Shown in pieces: positions 5,885 through 10,649 of a stretch of DNA of 10,649 nt. The stretch comes from Planctomycetota bacterium. Lineage in GTDB: Bacteria; Planctomycetota; Phycisphaerae; Sedimentisphaerales; Anaerohalosphaeraceae. The notes under the pieces are model-generated. The model was not told the origin of the DNA and made no database searches. It saw only the letters and a list, made by a program, of their open reading frames with translations. How positions within the stretch are numbered: the stretch's first letter is position 1; the number at the start of each line of letters is the position of its first letter. The stretch covers positions 1 through 10,649 of the forward strand of contig QNBS01000048.1 of NCBI GenBank assembly GCA_003644175.1. Direction: 5' to 3'. The position numbers and the translations under genes were made by a program.

Positions 5885-8398
5885 TTATTTGGCGTCGCTT
5901 TCGGCGTGGACTACTACGCTTTCGTCGTCTATCTTTTTGGCGGCTTTTACACCCTCGAATTTCAGGTGCTCTTCGTCGAGGACGGTGATCTTGATAACGC
6001 TTTTGCCCTTGAACTCGCCCTTTAGCATGCTCTCTGAAAGCGGGTCCTCGATGTAATGCTCGATCGCTCTTCGCAGCGGCCGGGCCCCGAACTCGGGATT
6101 GTAGCCCTTGTCAATGAGGAACTCCTTGGTTGCATCATTGACGTCGAGATGCAGGCCGTGCTCGACGAGCCGCTTGAATACCTTGTTGAGTTCGTATTCG
6201 ACAATGGTCGTCAAATTATCTCGTGTCAGCGCCTTGAAGACGATCTGTGCGTCAAGGCGGTTCAGGAACTCCGGCCGGAAATGCCGCTCGATTTCCTTGT
6301 TGAGCATCTCCTTCATTTTTTCGTAGTTGGCCTCTTCGGTTCGCTTGCCGAAACCGAAGCCGGCCTGGTTCTTGATGAGTTCTGCGCCGATGTTGCTGGT
6401 CATAATCAAAATCACGTTCCTGAAGTCGATATGGCGACCGAAGGAATCGGTGAGCCTGCCCTCTTCCATGATCTGCAACAGCATGTTGTGTACGTCGGAG
6501 TGGGCCTTTTCGATTTCATCGAGCAGCAATACCGAATAGGGTCTGCGACGAATACGCTCGGTGAGCTGGCCGCCCTCTTCATATCCCACATATCCGGGAG
6601 GCGCGCCGACCAGGCGGCTGACGTTGTGCTTTTCCATATACTCGCTCATGTCGATCTGAATCAGGGCATCGACGTTTCCGAACATGAACTCGGCGAGCGC
6701 CCGCGCCAGAAGGGTCTTGCCCACACCGCTGGGACCGATGAAGATGAAGCTGCCCATGGGGCGATTCGGGTCTTTGAGTCCGCTTCGACCGCGGCGCACC
6801 GCCTTGGCGACGGCATGAATCGCCTCATCCTGCGAGACGACCGTCTTGTGAAGCTCGGCCTCGAGCTCCAGAAGTCGCTGGGCTTCCTGCGTCTCCAGAC
6901 GTGTCAGGGGAACGCCGGTCATCTTGCTGACAACCTCGGCGATGACCTCCACATCGACCCTGCCGGCGACTTGGCCGGTTTTTTCCTGCCATTCCTGCTG
7001 CACACGCGACTTGTCGTCCAGAAGAGTCTGGGCCTCATCGCGCAATGCCGCAGCCTTCTCGTAGTCGGCGCTCTTGACGGCGTTGTCTTTTTCCTTCTGC
7101 AGGTCTGCAATCTTCGCCTCGATTTCGACTAAATCCGGCGGCGGCGTCATGTTTTTTAATCGAATACGGGCGCCTGCCTCGTCAATCACGTCAATCGCCT
7201 TGTCCGGAAGGCACCGCCCCGAAATATAGCGTGAAGAAAGTTCAACCGCCTGATACAGCGCTTCATCGGTAAACTTAACCTTGTGGTGCTGCTCGTAACG
7301 GTCGCGCAGGCCCTTGAGAATATCGACAGTCTCATCCTTCGACGGCGGCTCCACGGGAATCGTCTGGAATCGACGCTCCAGGGCCGCATCCTTCTCGATG
7401 TACTTTCGATACTCGTCATAGGTCGTCGCTCCGATACACTGAACCTCGCCGCGCGAAAGCGCAGGCTTTAGCACGTTCGAGGCGTCAATTGCGCCTTCTG
7501 CGCCGCCGGCGCCGACGAGCGTGTGGAGTTCATCGACAAACAAAACGACATTGCGTGCCCTGCGGACCTCGTTGATCACCGCTTTGATGCGCTCCTCGAA
7601 CTGGCCGCGATACTTTGTGCCGGCCACCATCATCGCCAGATCCAGAACGACAAGCCGTCGGTTCTTCAGTATCTCGGGCACTTCATGCTTGACTATCAGT
7701 TGAGCAAGCCCTTCCACAATCGCCGTTTTGCCCACACCGGCCTCGCCCAGCAGGACGGGATTGTTCTTGGTTCGCCGGCAAAGTATCTGAATCAGACGCT
7801 CGATTTCGTTTATCCTGCCGATGACCGGATCGAGTTCGTCCTTGGCGGCAAGTTCGGTGAGGTCTCTTCCGAAACTGTCCAGGGCGGGCGTCTTGCTCTT
7901 CTGTTTTTGACCCGCACCCGGTGTCATCTTCATCCCCATGCTCTGGTAGGCGTTGTCAACACCGGCGCCAAGCAGGTTGAGGACCTCCTGGCGAACATCT
8001 TCGAGCTTGAGACCGAGATTCATCAGAACCTGTGCGGCAATTCCCTCTGTCTCACGGAGGAGCCCCAGCAGGATGTGCTCGGTTCCCACATAATTGTGGT
8101 TCAACGCCCGGGCCTCTTCGATGGCATACTCGATGACCTTCTTGGCCTTGGGCGTCTGCGGCAGCTTGCCCATGGTTACCATGTCGGGCCCGCTCTTTAC
8201 GAGCTTTTCTATCTCGAGACGCAACTTCTTGATATCCACATCAAGGTTCTTGAGAACATTGGCGCCGACGCCGCTGCCCTCCTTAACCAGGCCCAGGAGA
8301 ATGTGCTCAGTCCCGATATATTCGTGATTGAATCGCTGGGCTTCCTGGTTCGCCAGCGCCATAACCTTCCTTGCCCGGTCAGTAAAACGTTCAAACAT
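5885..8398 (-). CDS. clpC: ATP-dependent Clp protease ATP-binding subunit ClpC
   Basis: This 837-aa cytoplasmic AAA+ unfoldase forms a hexamer that threads substrates into ClpP. It has the full ClpC layout and usual length. Two Clp N-domain repeats lie at 1-70 and 78-145 (EYIGTEHILLGLV and NYVGTEHILLGLL). AAA-1 has Walker A GEAGVGKT (218-225), Walker B VVLFVDE (284-290) and arginines in LERRF (340-344). A UVR-type middle region with coiled coil spans about 425-465. AAA-2 has Walker A GPSGVGKT (555-562), Walker B VLLLDEIEKAH (623-633), sensor-1 TSN (667-669) and sensor-2 GARPLRR (771-777). AGFGFGKR (679-686) fits the ClpP-docking loop, so it is a ClpC-type protease partner rather than a ClpB disaggregase. 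The ATG at 8398 begins the conserved MFERFTDRAR and is preceded by GGAAGAGG. No ctsR, mcsA or mcsB is adjacent, so it appears monocistronic. Confidence 0.97.
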   Translation of the reverse strand: MFERFTDRARKVMALANQEAQRFNHEYIGTEHILLGLVKEGSGVGANVLKNLDVDIKKLRLEIEKLVKSGPDMVTMGKLPQTPKAKKVIEYAIEEARALNHNYVGTEHILLGLLRETEGIAAQVLMNLGLKLEDVRQEVLNLLGAGVDNAYQSMGMKMTPGAGQKQKSKTPALDSFGRDLTELAAKDELDPVIGRINEIERLIQILCRRTKNNPVLLGEAGVGKTAIVEGLAQLIVKHEVPEILKNRRLVVLDLAMMVAGTKYRGQFEERIKAVINEVRRARNVVLFVDELHTLVGAGGAEGAIDASNVLKPALSRGEVQCIGATTYDEYRKYIEKDAALERRFQTIPVEPPSKDETVDILKGLRDRYEQHHKVKFTDEALYQAVELSSRYISGRCLPDKAIDVIDEAGARIRLKNMTPPPDLVEIEAKIADLQKEKDNAVKSADYEKAAALRDEAQTLLDDKSRVQQEWQEKTGQVAGRVDVEVIAEVVSKMTGVPLTRLETQEAQRLLELEAELHKTVVSQDEAIHAVAKAVRRGRSGLKDPNRPMGSFIFIGPSGVGKTLLARALAEFMFGNVDALIQIDMSEYMEKHNVSRLVGAPPGYVGYEEGGQLTERIRRRPYSVLLLDEIEKAHSDVHNMLLQIMEEGRLTDSFGRHIDFRNVILIMTSNIGAELIKNQAGFGFGKRTEEANYEKMKEMLNKEIERHFRPEFLNRLDAQIVFKALTRDNLTTIVEYELNKVFKRLVEHGLHLDVNDATKEFLIDKGYNPEFGARPLRRAIEHYIEDPLSESMLKGEFKGKSVIKITVLDEEHLKFEGVKAAKKIDDESVVVHAESDAK

Positions 8399-8476
8399 AA
8401 TTACCTCTTCCTTTTATTGCTTCCAAGAGTGTCTGCCTCAAAACGTCGGATTCTACCACACTTGCAGGAACTGTCA

Positions 8477-8558
8477 AACAATTGCGACCCGTTATCGGCC
8501 TCTCCGGGCGTCCCGGGACTGTTGGCCATAATTTATATGCCCCGGGTTGGCAATTGTT
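8477..8558. repeat. Widely spaced inverted repeat upstream of clpC
   Basis: AACAATTGC (8477-8485), followed by GACCC, is mirrored by GGGTTG and GCAATTGTT (8550-8558). That gives nine perfect pairs plus a partial four-base extension, with about 64 bp between the arms. It lies in the 273-bp spacer between clpC and the small coiled-coil gene, where the clpC promoter must be. It could be a pair of operator half-sites. I see no clear CIRCE or CtsR heptad repeat, and no convincing -35/-10 pair. Confidence 0.3.
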
Positions 8559-8637
8559 CGCTCATTGACCACAGTCTTTTTCCCTGCAGCGTCAGAGCAA
8601 TTTTCCACTTGTACTATCGACATAATCGGCCCCCGAC

Positions 8638-8656
8638 TTTGGCGTGACACGCCAAA
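8638..8656. repeat. Short perfect hairpin downstream of the coiled-coil gene
   Basis: TTTGGCGT, loop GAC, ACGCCAAA form an 8-bp stem with a three-base loop, 16 bp past the stop codon of the 85-aa gene. It may end that transcript. It is not a textbook terminator, because on the coding (minus) strand the T run comes before the stem rather than after it. Confidence 0.35.
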
Positions 8657-8671
8657 AAACACAATCAAAGG

Positions 8672-8929
8672 CTATTTTCCGTCTTCCAGCATCTTCTTGA
8701 GATAGGTGTTTTCTCGACGTGTAGCCTCCAGATCAAACATAATGTATTTGATGCTCACCCGAAGGTAATCCAGCGACTCCTGGAGGTTATGGACGCTTTT
8801 CTTGATTTGTTTCTGTGTTTCCTGTGTTTTTTTGGCTAACAGCAGCAGCTTCTTCTGCTGAGAGTTCGGCATGGCCCCGATTTCACTGACCAATTCGTAT
8901 AGTTTCTTCTCAAAGAATGCCTCGTTCAT
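8672..8929 (-). CDS. Small coiled-coil hypothetical protein
   Basis: This 85-aa, highly charged cytoplasmic protein has no signal peptide or membrane segment. The start ATG at 8929 follows AGAGGG with a normal spacing. The sequence is helical throughout. Residues 1-18 (AFFEKKLYELVSEIG) form one amphipathic helix. Residues 23-65 are rich in K, Q, E and L with heptad-like spacing (QQKKLLLLAKKTQETQKQ, then LQESLDYLRVSIKYIMFDLEA). A charged tail RRENTYLKKMLED follows. It reads like a short dimeric coiled-coil of the kind kept as a conserved hypothetical in planctomycetes, but I cannot name it. It lies 273 bp upstream of clpC on the same strand, too far for a tight operon. The clean codon structure and ribosome binding site support a real gene. 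Confidence 0.72.
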   Translation of the reverse strand: MNEAFFEKKLYELVSEIGAMPNSQQKKLLLLAKKTQETQKQIKKSVHNLQESLDYLRVSIKYIMFDLEATRRENTYLKKMLEDGK

Positions 8930-9351
8930 CGTTTACCCTCTTTCCTTTTCCCCTTGGTGCTCGTTCTTATCTCTATACTGGAACCATCCAAATACACCAG
9001 CTTTTAAGAGCAATGACTGTACCAGTTGCCCTTCCCGGCGTCAAAACACCCCCCAAACAGGCCAAAAACGGCCATTCGCCCGCGGATTGAACTCTAAACG
9101 CACCTGCACCCGATAATAAACGTTGTATTGATTAAACAACCGCGTTTCGCATTTGCAACACACACCCAACACAAAACCCCACACACAAGAACATAAACAC
9201 CATCCAAATCTATACTTACGCAGCATGTTGCCCCAAATCAACAGCCAACCCCTAAGACCGCAAAAAACTCAGACAAAACTCTTCCGTCATTGCTCTTGTC
9301 ACAATATAATGAAATTGATATGTGAACAATTCGCAAAATATAGAGATACTT
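8930..9351. other. Gene-free spacer with strong strand asymmetry
   Basis: This 422-bp divergent spacer lies between the coiled-coil gene (leftward) and the methyltransferase gene (rightward). It must hold both promoters. From about 9030 to 9290 the plus strand is rich in A and C and very poor in G, unlike the flanking genes. I see no convincing gene, tRNA, or terminator here. Short frames on either strand have low-complexity, cysteine- and tryptophan-rich translations and no ribosome binding site. Only weak small inverted repeats are visible, such as GGCC-aaaaac-GGCC near 9060. Confidence 0.6.
9296..9324 (+). promoter_or_regulatory. Candidate promoter of the methyltransferase gene
   Basis: TTGTCA (9296-9301) and TATGTG (9319-9324) are 17 nt apart. 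A perfect TATAAT at 9305-9310 lies between them but has only a poor -35 (TTCCGT, 9282-9287). Either choice puts the transcript start within about 20-35 nt of the ATG at 9352, which supports that start codon. Confidence 0.35.
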
Positions 9352-10649
9352 ATGCTGCAACGTGCAACGGCAAAGCCCAAAAGGTTCATAAAGGTCACAG
9401 CAGGGAATCTGCGTAATAACCATGTCTACATCACAGGACACCATGATTTTTTCCCAAAAGACTGCTTTGGAACCTCCAATATGAAGTCGGGTGTGGGTAA
9501 GCCTCTCATCATTGAACTTGACGGGCTAAACAAAAGCATCCGGACCGATATACCGGTAGACGCCAAAACAGGAAGGCCCCGCCGCCAATTTCGCACCAGA
9601 TCATGGGTCGCCGAATTCTTCGCGGCGCACCGGATCATACCCGGAGATGTGCTCTCTCTTGAGCGACTGGCGCCAAGAGCTTATCGCCTCGGCCTTGCTG
9701 AGCGCACAACTTCCACTTTGCAACAGACTTTTCTTGAGTTTTTTGCTGGAATCGGACTCGTCCGACTGGGTCTTGAAAAAGCGGGCTGGCGATTACTCTA
9801 TGCAAATGATATCGACCCCCAAAAACAGCAGATGTATTCTGCCCATTTCCGTGATGCCGATGACCACTTCGATTTGGCGGACATACATCGCGTCGATCCC
9901 TTCACCATCCCGCGTGCAACGCTCGCAACCGCTTCATTTCCCTGCACCGATTTGTCCTTGGCCGGCGAGAGAAAGGGCCTCAAAGGCCGACAGTCCTCAG
10001 CTTTTTTTGGCTTTATTGAAGTTCTTACGGAAATGGGGGATGTCCGCCCGCCTTTGATTCTTATTGAGAATGTTTTGGGGTTCTTAACTTCACGTAATGG
10101 CGCAGATTTTCGACAAGCCATGCTCGCGTTAAACAAACTTGGGTACAGCGTAGATTCTTTTATTCTCGACGCAAAGTGGTTTGTGCCACAGAGCCGCCCG
10201 AGGCTCTTTGTAGTCGCTTCTTTGTTTGAGAAACCCTGTTCCAAATGCTCACCGGGCCTGCTCTCTCCTTCCCGACTGCGCCCATCCTTACTTTCAAGTT
10301 ATATCGTAGCCCATCCCGACATTCAGTGGTCCCTGTTTAATCTTCCCGATCCGCCAGAAAAGGCAAATTACTCTCTCGAAGACATCTTAGAAGACTTGCA
10401 CGAGGCAGCCCCGCAGTGGTGGAGCAAAGAACGTGCTGATTATCTCTATAACCAGATGAGCCCCAGACATCGTGAGGTCGCTGATGCCTGGATAAACCAG
10501 AAGAAGTGGTCATATGGAACAGTTTTCAGAAGAGTAAGACGTCAACCCGACGGTCATAAACGATCAATGGCTGAACTGCGATCTGATGGCGTTGCCGGCT
10601 GTCTTCGGACTCCGAAAGGCGGCAGTGGTCGACAGATCCTTTTCAAGGC
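9352..10649 (+). CDS. DNA (cytosine-5) methyltransferase with N-terminal B3-like domain (3' end beyond window)
   Basis: The frame gives 432 full codons from ATG 9352 and is open at the right edge. Residues 125-432 are a C5-cytosine methyltransferase that uses S-adenosylmethionine. Motif I is FFAGIGLVRLG (130-140) and motif II is YANDID (150-155). Motif IV is FPCTDLSLAG with catalytic C198. Motif VI is ENV (239-241) and motif VIII is QSRPRLFVVA (280-289). CLRTPKGGSGRQ near the edge fits the late conserved region, so the final motifs lie outside the window. Residues about 20-115 (VYITGHHDFFP, RSWVAEFF, IIPGDVLSLERL, YRLGL) resemble bacterial B3-like DNA-binding domains linked to restriction systems. 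That assignment is inference. GTG 9322 is an alternative start but has no Shine-Dalgarno. ATG 9352 has a weak GAGA. The gene is probably part of a restriction-modification or defence locus. A maintenance or solitary methyltransferase is the alternative. Confidence 0.88.
   Translation, partial: MLQRATAKPKRFIKVTAGNLRNNHVYITGHHDFFPKDCFGTSNMKSGVGKPLIIELDGLNKSIRTDIPVDAKTGRPRRQFRTRSWVAEFFAAHRIIPGDVLSLERLAPRAYRLGLAERTTSTLQQTFLEFFAGIGLVRLGLEKAGWRLLYANDIDPQKQQMYSAHFRDADDHFDLADIHRVDPFTIPRATLATASFPCTDLSLAGERKGLKGRQSSAFFGFIEVLTEMGDVRPPLILIENVLGFLTSRNGADFRQAMLALNKLGYSVDSFILDAKWFVPQSRPRLFVVASLFEKPCSKCSPGLLSPSRLRPSLLSSYIVAHPDIQWSLFNLPDPPEKANYSLEDILEDLHEAAPQWWSKERADYLYNQMSPRHREVADAWINQKKWSYGTVFRRVRRQPDGHKRSMAELRSDGVAGCLRTPKGGSGRQILFK

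Noticed and set aside
7523..8647. 374-codon plus-strand frame opposite clpC
   Set aside because: It is an antisense shadow of the conserved ClpC coding sequence, with no ribosome binding site or domain.
9041..9241. 66-codon minus-strand frame in the G-poor spacer
   Set aside because: The translation is low-complexity and rich in C, W and V because of the base skew. There is no ribosome binding site.
9647..10057. 136-codon plus-strand frame inside the methyltransferase region
   Set aside because: It is out of frame with the methyltransferase motifs, which run unbroken from 9352 to the edge.

Overview
The window looks like chromosomal DNA of a polysaccharide-degrading bacterium, most likely a planctomycete of the Phycisphaerae/Sedimentisphaerales type. 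The reasons are a run of secreted carbohydrate-active proteins that includes a VCBS/FG-GAP protein, a stand-alone clpC, and a small coiled-coil gene beside it. This placement is inference from gene style. There is no rRNA or marker phylogeny in the window.

Positions 1-5672, all minus strand, form a probable three-gene secreted pectin/galactoside operon. In transcription order these are a large GH2-type glycosidase (5672-2571), a GH28 polygalacturonase-like enzyme (2493-1255, GTG start), and a secreted VCBS/FG-GAP beta-propeller protein (1188 to beyond the left edge). Gaps are 77 and 66 nt, and each start has a Shine-Dalgarno sequence. The first gene has a sigma-70-like promoter (TTGCAA-17-TACAAT), a 14-bp perfect palindrome just upstream of the -35, and two 18-bp direct repeats spaced exactly 40 bp. 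Together these look like a dedicated regulatory region.

The most unusual item is the GH2 protein. Its parts appear in circularly permuted order. The end of the catalytic barrel and the domain after it come first. The sugar-binding, Ig-like and first three quarters of the barrel, with both catalytic glutamates, come last. The two termini carry segments that resemble the two halves of one PepSY-like domain.

Positions 5885-8398 (minus) encode a full-length ClpC AAA+ unfoldase. Positions 8672-8929 (minus) encode an 85-aa coiled-coil protein of unknown role. The stretch 8930-9351 has no gene I can support. Its plus strand is notably G-poor and its base composition differs from the rest, so it may mark the edge of an accessory region.

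Positions 9352 to the right edge (plus) encode a DNA cytosine-5 methyltransferase with an N-terminal domain that resembles bacterial B3-like DNA-binding domains. The gene is cut by the window edge. It is probably the modification part of a restriction-modification or defence locus that continues to the right.
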